From Gracilimonas sp965227785 (GTDB lineage: Bacteria > Bacteroidota > Rhodothermia > Balneolales > Balneolaceae), in assembly GCF_965227785.1 (NCBI RefSeq), contig NZ_OZ245785.1, forward strand, positions 2,480,001-2,544,000: a stretch of DNA of 64,000 bases. Direction: 5' to 3'. Position 1 is the first letter of the stretch, and every line of letters begins with the position of its first letter. Made by a program: the position numbers and the translations under genes. The notes beneath the pieces are model-generated. The model did not search any database and was not told the DNA's origin. It saw only the letters and a list, made by a program, of their open reading frames with translations. Shown here piece by piece: positions 9,309 through 18,280 of this stretch.

Positions 9309-9360
9309 GTTCTGTTATTATTGGAACTTAAATGTGTGTTTGTCCGATATTTTAAAATCT

Positions 9361-9396
9361 ACAGATATAAAAAAGCCGTATGAGTCAATACGGCTT
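9361..9396 (-). terminator. Hairpin plus U-run in the lysA leader (possible attenuator)
   Basis: A perfect 9-bp stem (9373-9381 with 9388-9396, loop gagtca) is followed on the minus strand by a run of T (complement of 9366-9372). This is a textbook intrinsic terminator for leftward transcription, placed about 65 nt upstream of lysA with no gene in front of it for nearly 400 nt. It would stop leader transcripts unless relieved. The lysine-riboswitch core motifs were looked for upstream and not found. Confidence 0.55.
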
Positions 9397-9783
9397 GAGT
9401 AAACTAATTCTGCAATTGCGAAGATAAAGAAACTCTTTTTAAGTTGAAGAACTTATAATTGATCGGACTAATTACGAAAACCTATGGGAAAAGAGAATTT
9501 AGCGGAACTCCATGGAATTCTAATAAGGTTGTGTTATAATGAACGCTAAGATTAATGGTGAATAAGCACAGTAAAATAACCGTGCTTTGGTATAAAACAT
9601 GGCTGAAAGCAAAATCGGAAAACTCCCTATTCAAGGAATATGTTCCCTGATATGGAATTCATATCTTATAAAACCAGACCAAAAATTCTCTGCCAGAGTG
9701 TTTGGTTAAGCCACAATTGAACTATACCTAATTAGACTTTCAATTTGAACTCTCCTATAAAATTACATTTAAGTTAAGCGAGT
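9397..9783. other. Long intergenic region between divergent lysA and permease genes
   Basis: No supported gene. It holds the presumed leader and promoter of lysA (minus) and of the permease (plus). Small dyads are visible: 9649-9665 (6-bp arms around gaatt), ggaatatgttcc at about 9636-9647, and aagcac...gtgctt at about 9565-9588. A 36-codon ATG frame at 9599-9709 has no ribosome binding site or recognisable product. AT content is high. Confidence 0.4.
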
Positions 9784-11895
9784 ATGAAGCACGAAAAATT
9801 AGCTAAAGAATTGGGCCTTTCTGACGTATATGCTATTGCAACAGGGGCCATGTTTAGCTCGGGGTTTTTTCTACTACCCGGTATTGCAGCCGCTGAAACG
9901 GGTCCATCGGTTTTTTTAGCCTACTTTGTTTCAGGCTTGATCGTATTGCCTACCATGTTCAGCGTGGCCGAACTGGCTACAGCGATGCCCAGAGCAGGTG
10001 GAACCTATTATATTATTGACAGAAGCCTTGGGCCTATGATTGGTACTATCGGAGGCTATGGATCGTGGTTGGCCCTGGTTTTAAAAAGTGCATTCGCGTT
10101 AATAGGGATGGGAGCGTATATCTCCATTTTCTTTGAAGTTCCCATTATTCCTGTGGCAATAATTCTGACTATTGTATTTGGGATTTTAAATGTGGTTGGA
10201 GCTAAAGAGACAACATTTTTACAGAAGGTTCTGGTTGCTGCCCTGGTTACCATTATGGCATTCTACATTATTCAGGGTGTGTTCGCTGTTTTCAATATGG
10301 ATATTGTAAAGATTACCAAAGAGCAATTCACCCCGTTCTTTATTGACGGGTATTATGGTTTCTTTGCGACGGTGGGTATGGTGTTCGTTTCCTATGCCGG
10401 CCTTACCAAAGTTGCCAGTATAGCCGAAGAGGTAAAGAACCCGGATCGTAATATCCCGTTGGGAATGTTTCTGGCTATTGCAACCGCAGTGGTTGTATAT
10501 GTAATTGGGGTTTATATCATGGTGGCGTTGCTCGAACCGGCAGCATTTCGGGAAGACTTAACACCCGTTGCTACAGCCGGTGAAGTGTTCCTGGACTGGC
10601 TGCCCGAACCTACAGGTTTGATTTTAGTGGTGATTGCTGCGGTTGCGGCTTTTGCCTCCACGGGTAATGCAGGCATTATGTCAGCTTCCCGGTACCCCAT
10701 GGCGATGGCCCGTGACAAGCTGATCAATGAGCGTTTTGCCCAACTGAGCAAACTTGGAACCCCTCTATGGTCGGTAGTTGCAACCGTGTTAATGATGATT
10801 TTCTTCCTCGTTGCATTTAATGTAGCGGAAGTTGCCAAGTTAGCCAGTGCTTTTCAATTGTTGCTATTCGGGTTGTTAAACCTTGCTGTTATTGTGATGA
10901 GGGAAAGTAAAATTGAGGAATACGACCCGGGCTTCAATTCTCCGTTTTACCCATGGATTCAGATTATCGGGATCATATTATCTATTATTTTAATTTTTGA
11001 AATGGGTGGACTTTCCATCCTATTCACACTGATTGTAAGTGTGTTTGGTATCATATGGTTCAAATACTATGCGGCCGATAAAGTAGATCGCCAGGGAGCC
11101 ATTTTTCATGTTCATGCCAGGCTTGGAGAGAATAAGGATCAGGGGCTGGAGCACGAAATGAGAACCATTTTAAGAGAAAAAGGCCTTCGCCAGGAAGATC
11201 CTTATGAGGAAATGATTTCACGGGCCCATGTTCTGGAGTTTTCTTCTTCCACAAGCTATGATGAAATACTAAAAGCGGTGAGTGATGATTTTGCCGAGCA
11301 GCTGGGTAAAAATCCAAATGAGCTTTACGATATGCTTTCACAATTGGAAGAAGACCGGATCATTCCGATTGCAAAAGGTGTGGCGTTAAACCATGCGCGG
11401 ATGAAAGAAAAGGTGGAACCCGAAATGGTATTGGTGCGGGTAAAAGACGGGTTGGAAGTAGATAAACTTAAAAATCTGGATTCCAAAAAAGCCGGATCGG
11501 AAAAATTAAACTGTCTGTTATTCTTTATTAGCTCTGACGAAAATACCGGCCAGCATCTGAGAATACTGGCTCATGTGGCTGAAATGGTAGGTACGAAGAA
11601 CTTCCTCAGCCGATGGGTAAATGCCGAAAATGAAGCAGAATTGAAAGAAATACTGCTCCGGGATGAACGCTTTATCCGACTCATTCTAAATCCGGATGAT
11701 AAGACCGATGAGTTTATCGGGAAAATGATTAAGGATGTGTCGTTGCCGGGGCAGAGTCTTATCACGATCATCCGCAGAAAAGATCAAATCAAGATCCCTC
11801 ATGGTATCACCGTACTTCAGGAAGGGGATGAACTTTCTATCATCGGAGAGATTGAGGATATCAAAGAGCTGAAAAAACTGCTTAAGGAAAACTAA
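9784..11895 (+). CDS. APC-family amino-acid permease fused to PTS EIIA-like and TrkA-C domains
   Basis: A 703-residue transporter with three parts. Residues 1 to about 425 are an APC-superfamily permease of about 12 membrane helices, beginning LGLSDVYAIATGAMFSSGFF and including MPRAGGTYYIID. Residues about 475-628 match the PTS EIIA type 2 (fructose/mannitol/Ntr) fold: IIPIAKGVALNHAR, with His537 where EIIA carries its phosphorylated histidine, then EKLNCLLFFISS and GQHLRILAHVAEM. Residues about 650-703 (LPGQSLITIIRR, GITVLQEGDELSIIG) are a TrkA-C/RCK-C ligand-binding domain. The permease should import amino acids, possibly gated by EIIA phosphorylation and by a small ligand at TrkA-C. The substrate is unknown. 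HPr and Enzyme I genes lie 13 kb away in the same window. Domain calls are from motif reading. Confidence 0.85.
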   Translation: MKHEKLAKELGLSDVYAIATGAMFSSGFFLLPGIAAAETGPSVFLAYFVSGLIVLPTMFSVAELATAMPRAGGTYYIIDRSLGPMIGTIGGYGSWLALVLKSAFALIGMGAYISIFFEVPIIPVAIILTIVFGILNVVGAKETTFLQKVLVAALVTIMAFYIIQGVFAVFNMDIVKITKEQFTPFFIDGYYGFFATVGMVFVSYAGLTKVASIAEEVKNPDRNIPLGMFLAIATAVVVYVIGVYIMVALLEPAAFREDLTPVATAGEVFLDWLPEPTGLILVVIAAVAAFASTGNAGIMSASRYPMAMARDKLINERFAQLSKLGTPLWSVVATVLMMIFFLVAFNVAEVAKLASAFQLLLFGLLNLAVIVMRESKIEEYDPGFNSPFYPWIQIIGIILSIILIFEMGGLSILFTLIVSVFGIIWFKYYAADKVDRQGAIFHVHARLGENKDQGLEHEMRTILREKGLRQEDPYEEMISRAHVLEFSSSTSYDEILKAVSDDFAEQLGKNPNELYDMLSQLEEDRIIPIAKGVALNHARMKEKVEPEMVLVRVKDGLEVDKLKNLDSKKAGSEKLNCLLFFISSDENTGQHLRILAHVAEMVGTKNFLSRWVNAENEAELKEILLRDERFIRLILNPDDKTDEFIGKMIKDVSLPGQSLITIIRRKDQIKIPHGITVLQEGDELSIIGEIEDIKELKKLLKEN

Positions 11896-11897
11896 GC

Positions 11898-13166
11898 TTA
11901 GAGCAGTTTCTTGGTCAGCTTTTCAATGATCTCATTAAAACTAAGAGACATTTCCTCGCTTTCCTTCATATTGCGGAGGGTGAATTTGCCTTCATTCAGT
12001 TCATTGTCACCCACGATGAGTGTGTAAAGGGCGTTCTCCCGATTGGCATCCTTCATTTGCGCTTTCATGGATCGGCTCATATAATCCATGGTAGCTGATA
12101 GTCCGGCTTCCCTGGTTTTTGGGAGATGAGTAAGTGCCCAGTTGCGGGCCGCATCACCTAAGGTTACAAAATACACGTCAACTTTCTTTTCCTCTGCAAG
12201 TTCGATGCCCAATTCTTCACAGGCAATCATCAGTCGTTCCATGCCGGCAGCAAATCCTACAGCGGGAGTAGAAGGCCCCCCAACTTCTTCAACTAACAGG
12301 TCGTAGCGCCCCCCGCCTGCTAAGGCATCCTGGGAACCCAGGTCCGGACTGGTTAGCTCAAAAGCAGTTCGGGTATAGTAATCCATGCCGCGCACAAGGT
12401 GCGGATCGAGGGTGTAAATAATGCCGAGGTCGTCCAAATAGTTTTTAACTTTTTCAAAGTGCTCTTTGGATTCCTCATTCAGGTAATCCTGTATTACCGG
12501 AGCTTTTTCGATGAAGGGCTGATCTTCCTCTTCCTTAGAATCCAGAATACGCATCGGATTTTTCTCAAACCGTTTTTGAGAGAGCTCGCTCATCTTATCA
12601 AGATTCGGTTTCAGGTAATCACGCAAAGCTTCTTTATATGCTTCCCGACTTTCGGGATCGCCAACGGAGTTAAGCTTCAGATCAAAATTCTTAATACCAA
12701 TACGCTGATAGATGCGCATCATAAAAGCAATGCATTCCACGTCGGCGATGGGATCATCGCTGCCTAAAATTTCCAGTCCAAACTGGTGAAACTGCCTCTG
12801 TCGGCCTTTTTGAGGCTTCTCTGCCCGGAACATAGGCCCAATGTAATATAGCTTTTGAGAGCCGCCACGCTGCTGCATATGGTGCTCTACAAATGCCCGA
12901 ACAACCGGGGCAGTAAGCTCCGGACGTAGCACATAGTGGCTGTCTCCTTTCTCAAAAGCAAAAATCTCTTTGGATACAATATCCGTGAGCTGGCCCACAC
13001 CCCTGACGATCAGCTCGGTTTGCTCCATAATGGGAGTCCGGATTTCCTCGAAGTTAAACCGGGCAGCCTCCTCATGTATAATCTGTTCGAGTGCTCTCCA
13101 TTTAGGGGATTCGTCAGGAAGGATATCCACCATTCCAAGGTGGGTGGTGTATTTGGGTTTGGGCAT
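11898..13166 (-). CDS. hisS: Histidyl-tRNA synthetase
   Basis: Class II synthetase that charges tRNA-His, 422 residues, normal length. Motif 2 appears as RAEKPQKGRQRQFHQFG, and the histidine-specific signatures LVRGMDYYTRTAFE and GGGRYDLL follow. The anticodon-binding domain occupies the last 90 residues. It converges on the permease gene with 2 nt between the stops, and lies 80 nt downstream of the flippase gene on the same strand, so read-through from the glycan operon is possible. Confidence 0.96.
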   Translation of the reverse strand: MPKPKYTTHLGMVDILPDESPKWRALEQIIHEEAARFNFEEIRTPIMEQTELIVRGVGQLTDIVSKEIFAFEKGDSHYVLRPELTAPVVRAFVEHHMQQRGGSQKLYYIGPMFRAEKPQKGRQRQFHQFGLEILGSDDPIADVECIAFMMRIYQRIGIKNFDLKLNSVGDPESREAYKEALRDYLKPNLDKMSELSQKRFEKNPMRILDSKEEEDQPFIEKAPVIQDYLNEESKEHFEKVKNYLDDLGIIYTLDPHLVRGMDYYTRTAFELTSPDLGSQDALAGGGRYDLLVEEVGGPSTPAVGFAAGMERLMIACEELGIELAEEKKVDVYFVTLGDAARNWALTHLPKTREAGLSATMDYMSRSMKAQMKDANRENALYTLIVGDNELNEGKFTLRNMKESEEMSLSFNEIIEKLTKKLL

Positions 13167-13246
13167 TGGTTTTTTTAAATCTTTATTAAGGATGGTTCAA
13201 AGATAAGGGGAGTGTAGGAGAATGTCTTAGAGATTATTAAAGTCTA

Positions 13247-14719
13247 TCAGAGAATCTTAGTTAAAATTCCCTTTACGGCCTCTTTAAATTCACTCGAAAG
13301 GTTGAACGTCCAGATAATTACCGAATAAAAAATAGTGATAAGGGTAGACCGAATACCGATATCTATATAAATATTATCAAACTGAGGTAGATAAAAAGAT
13401 AAAGAAAGAACCAAAATTCCATTCAATAACACCCCCATGATTTTCCAGCTAAAAGGTTGAATGGATAGCTTATTCCAAACAAAAATAAGTTTCGCTAGGT
13501 TATAGATAAATAATGCGCAAGCCGTTGCGAATGCAGCGCCAACGATACCATAAATAGGGATTAGTAGTAAATTAAGTGTGATCGTCAGTCCAACCAAAAA
13601 GAAAGAGAAATATAACCCAAACCGATAAAAAGGAGATGAAATTATTATTTCACTGTTAGCCCCGGTTACCATATCAAAAAGGTTAGCGACACCGATAATT
13701 AATATTACCAGGCTACCTGTTGCATATTCTTCAGGCAACATTTGGTAAAGGTTTTCCATGTTTGCCCAAACACCAATAAATAATAGAAAACCAAATAGAA
13801 ATTGATTTAAAGAAGTTTGTTTATATAGCTTGCTTATTTCAAAGTGTTCTTTTTTCTCAAAAGATTGAGCAATCAAGGGCAATGAAATCTTTGAAATAGC
13901 TTTTCGAGGAATAGAAATTACAGATCCAACATAAAAGGCTATGGCGTAAATTCCAGTTTCGGACAGTCCTTCAAGTGCACTGAGCATTAGCATATCAATA
14001 TTACCTACAATCATCATAGTAACTCCACCTAGCAAGGAATAGGTGCTAAAAGTGGTGATTTTTTTAATGATGGATTTGGTTATGAAATCGGTAGAAAAAC
14101 TAAGTTGCAGATAATTTCTTTGGAAACCATATGCAGCTAAAACTAAAAACTGGAAACCATAGTTAAGTACAAATATGATGACGAATCCAGAAAAGCCAAT
14201 AACCTCAAAATAGAATAAAACAAGATCTGCTATAACAATGATACGAAGAAGGACTTCCTGTAAGAACGAGGCAAAAACGGTATCGAGCATGGCACTTATA
14301 AAACTTTTGAGCATGCCGAATAAAGCAGAGAAAAGGATCAAAGGTAATATATAGTAGTAATACCGAGTCATTAAGACCGTGTCACTATATAAACTAAGGA
14401 TAGGCTGATTCAGAAGTAAAAATGCAGTAGTAAAAGCAAAGAAAGCTAGCAAAACAGGAATGCAAAAGGTTAAAAAGAGCCCTTTTGGGTTTTCCGTTTT
14501 TTTAGATAAAAAAGGAAAATATTTAACAATTGTGCTGGATAATCCAAGGCTAATTAATTGCGAGCCTATGAACATAACTGCAAGCATAGCTCGGGTCAGG
14601 CCAAATTGATCAGTATCTAAAATGTTTGGGAATAGTTTTATGGTAGATATAAAACCGATGCCAACTCCGATGTACGAAATTAAAGCATTCCGTATACTTT
14701 GTTTAATGATGATTCCCAA
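13247..14719 (-). CDS. Polysaccharide flippase (Wzx/MATE-like, MOP superfamily)
   Basis: A 490-residue integral membrane protein of about 12-14 helices, the usual layout of lipid-linked oligosaccharide flippases. It begins IIKQSIRNALISYIGVGIGF, typical of the polysaccharide_synt family, and has a LLGGVTMMIVGNIDMLMLS segment that is conserved in Wzx-like proteins. It should move undecaprenyl- or similar lipid-linked glycan across the inner membrane. Its start overlaps the upstream GT2 gene by 17 nt, so they are co-transcribed. Codon use is markedly AT-rich compared with hisS next to it, as for the other glycan genes. Confidence 0.85.
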   Translation of the reverse strand: MGIIIKQSIRNALISYIGVGIGFISTIKLFPNILDTDQFGLTRAMLAVMFIGSQLISLGLSSTIVKYFPFLSKKTENPKGLFLTFCIPVLLAFFAFTTAFLLLNQPILSLYSDTVLMTRYYYYILPLILFSALFGMLKSFISAMLDTVFASFLQEVLLRIIVIADLVLFYFEVIGFSGFVIIFVLNYGFQFLVLAAYGFQRNYLQLSFSTDFITKSIIKKITTFSTYSLLGGVTMMIVGNIDMLMLSALEGLSETGIYAIAFYVGSVISIPRKAISKISLPLIAQSFEKKEHFEISKLYKQTSLNQFLFGFLLFIGVWANMENLYQMLPEEYATGSLVILIIGVANLFDMVTGANSEIIISSPFYRFGLYFSFFLVGLTITLNLLLIPIYGIVGAAFATACALFIYNLAKLIFVWNKLSIQPFSWKIMGVLLNGILVLSLSFYLPQFDNIYIDIGIRSTLITIFYSVIIWTFNLSSEFKEAVKGILTKIL

Positions 14720-15626
14720 GGGTATTCTCTAATTGATTAAATTTTTTGTAAAGACTAAGCGGCATCATAGTCCCCAGTAGTCCCTTCCATGATTTAAGAC
14801 GAGTTTTATGGAAATGCAGAGCCTTAAGAAAGCATCGTCGGGAAAGGTGAGTGTTATGAAAACGATTCAATAATATAAAACCTGTATCGCTATACACTTT
14901 GCCTAATGCTTTTGTATGCCCCTGCTTATACTTTTCAAAGTGCTTGCTTATGAAAGCCTTTCGTCCTTCCCAGAAGGCGTCTTCAGATCCAGAAATATGC
15001 TGCTGAGAGTCTGGAAATTTATAATAAACCATTGGGTCCTGAATGGCTAAAAAAGAATATCCGGCCTCTGCAATTCTAAGCCAAAGGTCCCAATCCTGAG
15101 CACTTCTCAGTTTTTCATCAAAGCCATTAACCTTAACCAAGACATCTTTTTTAATAATTGGTATGGAAGCAGATCCGACAACATTTTTTTCTAATAGTCT
15201 TTCATAGATATTGCCAGAATGAACAGCATTAAATTTACTTTTAACAGAATCTCCTTGAATTGAATACATACTGCAATATCCCAATGAATATTGTGGTTGG
15301 GAAAGCAGGTTCTCTAAAATAATCTGGATTTTATTTTTATCCCATGTATCATCAGAATCAAGAAAAGCAATCCATTTACCATGTGCTGATTTCAGCCCGG
15401 TATTTCTGGCCGCATTTGCCCCTTTATTTGTTTCATGTCGAAGGAGTTTGAAAGGAGCTTTTAAAGAAGATAATTTAGTAAGGGTTTCATTATTTGAGCC
15501 ATCATCTACAACAATAATTTCTGTATTGATATAGGTTTGTCTTAATGCTGAACTAATTGCTTGTACTGTTTCTTCAGCTCGGTTATAGCAAGGAATAATA
15601 ATACTTACTAATGGGAGGTCATTCAT
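14703..15626 (-). CDS. Family 2 glycosyltransferase
   Basis: A 307-residue GT-A fold transferase with the N-terminal nucleotide-sugar site SIIIPCYNRAEETVQAI, the IIVVDDGS motif, and AFLDSDDTW as the metal-binding DxD region. The later SAQDWDLWLRIAEAGY stretch contains the acceptor-site acid motif typical of GT2. It would transfer a sugar to a lipid-linked glycan at the cytoplasmic face. Its stop overlaps the flippase start, and its own start overlaps the upstream methyltransferase stop by 4 nt, so it is part of a tight minus-strand operon (17405 to 13247). Sugar specificity cannot be read. Confidence 0.88.
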   Translation of the reverse strand: MNDLPLVSIIIPCYNRAEETVQAISSALRQTYINTEIIVVDDGSNNETLTKLSSLKAPFKLLRHETNKGANAARNTGLKSAHGKWIAFLDSDDTWDKNKIQIILENLLSQPQYSLGYCSMYSIQGDSVKSKFNAVHSGNIYERLLEKNVVGSASIPIIKKDVLVKVNGFDEKLRSAQDWDLWLRIAEAGYSFLAIQDPMVYYKFPDSQQHISGSEDAFWEGRKAFISKHFEKYKQGHTKALGKVYSDTGFILLNRFHNTHLSRRCFLKALHFHKTRLKSWKGLLGTMMPLSLYKKFNQLENTLGNHH

Positions 15627-16246
15627 AATTCAAGCACAAAGAAGTGATGGCTCGGTACTTCAAAAATCTGGTAAGATTTAATGATATCAAACCCCATATT
15701 TCTTAGAAGTTTTTTAAAATCAGCAACAGAATAACCTTTTTTCCCTAACTCCCAATAATGCTGCCCATCAAATTTGTGTTCTTTAACCAAGAAATCGGGA
15801 ATCGAAATCATGAAAGATTTTAGCTTTATAATCGGAAGCTTTACTAAAAACTTATATGTAAGGGTTCGATCTGGTAAAGAAATAATGACTTTTTTAGATG
15901 CGACTTTCTTGAGTTGGGTTAGAGCTAAGGTTACATCCTCATAAGGAAGATGCTCCAAGACCTCAAAACAGGTTATAAGTTCAAATTCATTTTCCTTAAA
16001 GGGCAAATTTAGAACAGAACCTACAATATCTGGATTTAGACGTTCATCAATATCAAAAGTTGTGATATCAAATCCTTTATTTTTTAAATAATCAGATACA
16101 AACCCATTGCCTACTCCAATTTCTAAGGCCGTGTTGCAGCCGGAGTCTTTAATTTGCTTAATTTGATGCCAGTAACTGATGAATCGTTCTTTACTATCAT
16201 AGGATAGATCCGAATAGTGGTCAGGTTGTACCTGAATATCACTCAT
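15623..16246 (-). CDS. Class I SAM-dependent methyltransferase
   Basis: A Rossmann methyltransferase with motif I ALEIGVGNGFVSDYL, motif II FDIDE and a post-motif FELITCFEVLEHLPYEDV, the Methyltransf_11 style. The frame is open to a possible start at 16291, but ATG at 16246 (MSDIQVQPDHYSDLSYDSK) gives a natural N terminus, about 207 residues. It lies in the glycan operon between GT4 and GT2 genes, so the substrate is probably a sugar or a lipid-linked glycan rather than DNA. The target is inferred from context only. Confidence 0.8.
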   Translation of the reverse strand: MSDIQVQPDHYSDLSYDSKERFISYWHQIKQIKDSGCNTALEIGVGNGFVSDYLKNKGFDITTFDIDERLNPDIVGSVLNLPFKENEFELITCFEVLEHLPYEDVTLALTQLKKVASKKVIISLPDRTLTYKFLVKLPIIKLKSFMISIPDFLVKEHKFDGQHYWELGKKGYSVADFKKLLRNMGFDIIKSYQIFEVPSHHFFVLEL

Positions 16247-16325
16247 ATTTCTGTTAGATAAATGTTTTTGAGTTTGTAAATATAATAACAAAAATTTAGC
16301 CGGTATTAGGAACTATGCATCCCTG

Positions 16326-17405
16326 TTAAGTAATGATTTTCAGTTCCATAAAAATACTCTTAAGACTTTCTGATCTTAGAGACAGGGAAAAGTTCTCAGA
16401 AATCTGAGCTCTGGCTTTTTCTCTTTTTTGTTTTGCTGTACCATGGGCAATATCTATGGCCTCCGAAATTTTTTCTGGCTTGGGTTGATAGATAATATGA
16501 CCTGTATCACCTATTGCATTAGGGATTCCAAATACCGGGCTGCCTATAGGTATACAGCCACACATCATGGCTTCACATAGAACATTTGGTAATCCTTCTG
16601 CCCGTGACAACTGCATGTAAACGGATGTTTTTTGGTAGATGCCTTCTAACCCTTCTCTGGGTTGAGGAGGAATGAAATGGACGTTTTTAGGGGGAGAGTA
16701 TGTATCTTTTAGTTGGTCTATATAAGAAAGGGAACAGCCTACAATGTTAAATTGAAATTCTGGTTTTAGTCTGGCTGTTTCAATAAATAAATCCCATCCT
16801 TTAATTAGTGCGGTTCTTTGATCAGAAACAAGAGCTACCGTAGTTACTGTTTTCGATCGTTCCAAGGGTCCTGTATTCCATACATTTGGGTTGTATCCGG
16901 TAGGTACAGCTTTCCATGGAGTGTTAAATCCCTGCACATTCTTTTTTACTCCGTTTGGATGAGCTTCTCCCCAATGCTCAGATTTTTCATCTGTCGAAAT
17001 GAGGTGTTCATCCACAGGTAATAAATAGGAGCTATTGCGAAGAATGAATCGCCCAAGTGGCGCACGCCATGCACTACAAAATATCCCATAATCCAACTTT
17101 TCAAGTTTATTACAATCAAAACCACCAAGGACAACTATAAAAGGGGTATTAAACAATTTGGATAAGACCAAAGGAAGTACACCATGATAATCTGAAAACC
17201 AGCAATAACAGGCTTTGGCTGAAGAGATTTCTTTTATCAACCAAAAAAATTGTCGAATAAAATTTAAAGTTAAAGTGAATATTGAATTTGAGGGGTGGAA
17301 ATAGAACTCAGAAACGGAACAAAAATTACTCATGATTGCCAGATCCTCTTTGACAAAAGAGGAGCGGCCTAAATGGATAAAAAGAACTTTGGGTGTATTT
17401 TGCAT
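16326..17405 (-). CDS. Family 4-type glycosyltransferase
   Basis: A 359-residue GT-B fold transferase. The C-terminal half carries the GT4 nucleotide-sugar site: YQKTSVYMQLSRAEGLPNVL followed by CEAMMCGCIPIGSPVFG. The N-terminal half has two hydrophobic stretches typical of peripheral membrane GT-B enzymes. It is the first gene of the minus-strand operon ending with the flippase and is divided from the next methyltransferase gene by 79 nt. Its upstream region is shared with a divergent methyltransferase gene and contains a strong hairpin. The sugar donor is not known. Confidence 0.85.
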   Translation of the reverse strand: MQNTPKVLFIHLGRSSFVKEDLAIMSNFCSVSEFYFHPSNSIFTLTLNFIRQFFWLIKEISSAKACYCWFSDYHGVLPLVLSKLFNTPFIVVLGGFDCNKLEKLDYGIFCSAWRAPLGRFILRNSSYLLPVDEHLISTDEKSEHWGEAHPNGVKKNVQGFNTPWKAVPTGYNPNVWNTGPLERSKTVTTVALVSDQRTALIKGWDLFIETARLKPEFQFNIVGCSLSYIDQLKDTYSPPKNVHFIPPQPREGLEGIYQKTSVYMQLSRAEGLPNVLCEAMMCGCIPIGSPVFGIPNAIGDTGHIIYQPKPEKISEAIDIAHGTAKQKREKARAQISENFSLSLRSESLKSIFMELKIIT

Positions 17406-17516
17406 TTATTTAATTAAATAAAACAAAAGTAATTCACCTTACTTATGTTTGATCATATTCACTTGTAACGAACAGGCTAAAATAGCAGAATTGAACATGT
17501 CAGTTTAATGTGATTT

Positions 17517-17551
17517 AAAAATATGATTCTACAAGTTAGAATCATATTTTT
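17517..17551. terminator. 15-bp hairpin with T-run between divergent glycan genes
   Basis: Arms 17517-17531 and 17537-17551 are perfect inverted repeats around caagt, and a T-run ends the right arm. It sits 32 nt before the start at 17584. With A and T runs on the two sides it could terminate in either direction. As there is no gene end here, it may be a leader attenuator or a domain boundary. Confidence 0.45.
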
Positions 17552-17583
17552 TACCGACTTGAATAAGAAACAAGAAACACCCG

Positions 17584-18273
17584 ATGATTCGTCCGCTTCT
17601 AAGAAAGATAATTACTCCTCTGGCCTCTAGATGGTTTAGAAAATCCTGGAAAGAATATAATGAACTTCGTTTTTGGAAGAGAAAAGAACAGGAAGAAGGA
17701 AGCCTATCCAACGATCACTATGAATTCTTTTACACCACACACTTTAATTTATCCAAGGACTTTTATGCAGGTAAGAACATACTCGATATAGGGTGTGGCC
17801 CAAGAGGAAGTTTGGAATGGGCGGATAATGCAGAAAAGAGGATTGGATTAGATCCTCTTGCAGATGAATATCTCAAGTTAGGTGCTAAAAATCATAAAAT
17901 GGAATATGTTAATTCCGGTTCAGAATCCATGCCGTATGAGATGGATTATTTTGATGTGGTTTGCAGCTTTAATTCCATTGACCATGTAGAAAGCCTTGAA
18001 GATACGATTAGTGAAATTAAGCGTGTATTGAAGCAAGGGGGTGTTTTTCTCTTAATTACCGATGTAAATCATGAAGCTACAGCCTGTGAGCCGCAGGAGT
18101 TTTCTTGGGATGTGGTGGAAAAGTTTAAGCCGGAGTTTAAAATTGAGGAGTCCTATCATTTTGAGAAGCATAAAGATGGCGTATACCAGAGTTTACAGGA
18201 TAGAGTAAAGTATAATGACTCTGATAATTCGGACAGGTATGGTATTTTATCTGTAAAATTTATAGCTAAATAA
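17584..18273 (+). CDS. Class I SAM-dependent methyltransferase
   Basis: A 229-residue Methyltransf_11-like enzyme. Motif I is ILDIGCGPRGSLEWAD (about residue 63), followed by RIGLDPLADEY and a typical FDVVCSFNSIDHVESLEDTI region, then LKQGGVFLLITDV. It forms a two-gene plus-strand unit with the PIG-L deacetylase (7-nt gap) within the surface-glycan region, so a sugar or glycolipid substrate is the likeliest. Only weak ribosome binding site is visible. It is not closely similar to the other methyltransferase 1.3 kb away, beyond the shared fold. Confidence 0.82.
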   Translation: MIRPLLRKIITPLASRWFRKSWKEYNELRFWKRKEQEEGSLSNDHYEFFYTTHFNLSKDFYAGKNILDIGCGPRGSLEWADNAEKRIGLDPLADEYLKLGAKNHKMEYVNSGSESMPYEMDYFDVVCSFNSIDHVESLEDTISEIKRVLKQGGVFLLITDVNHEATACEPQEFSWDVVEKFKPEFKIEESYHFEKHKDGVYQSLQDRVKYNDSDNSDRYGILSVKFIAK

Positions 18274-18280
18274 CTTAAAA

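Noticed and set aside
9599..9709. 36-codon ATG open frame before the permease
   Set aside because: No ribosome binding site, no known family, and random frames of this length are expected in AT-rich DNA.
9397..9783. Lysine riboswitch upstream of lysA
   Set aside because: The minus-strand leader was read for the lysine-riboswitch core motifs (AGAGGUGC, GCCGAA, GGCUG type). They were not found; only the terminator hairpin is supported.
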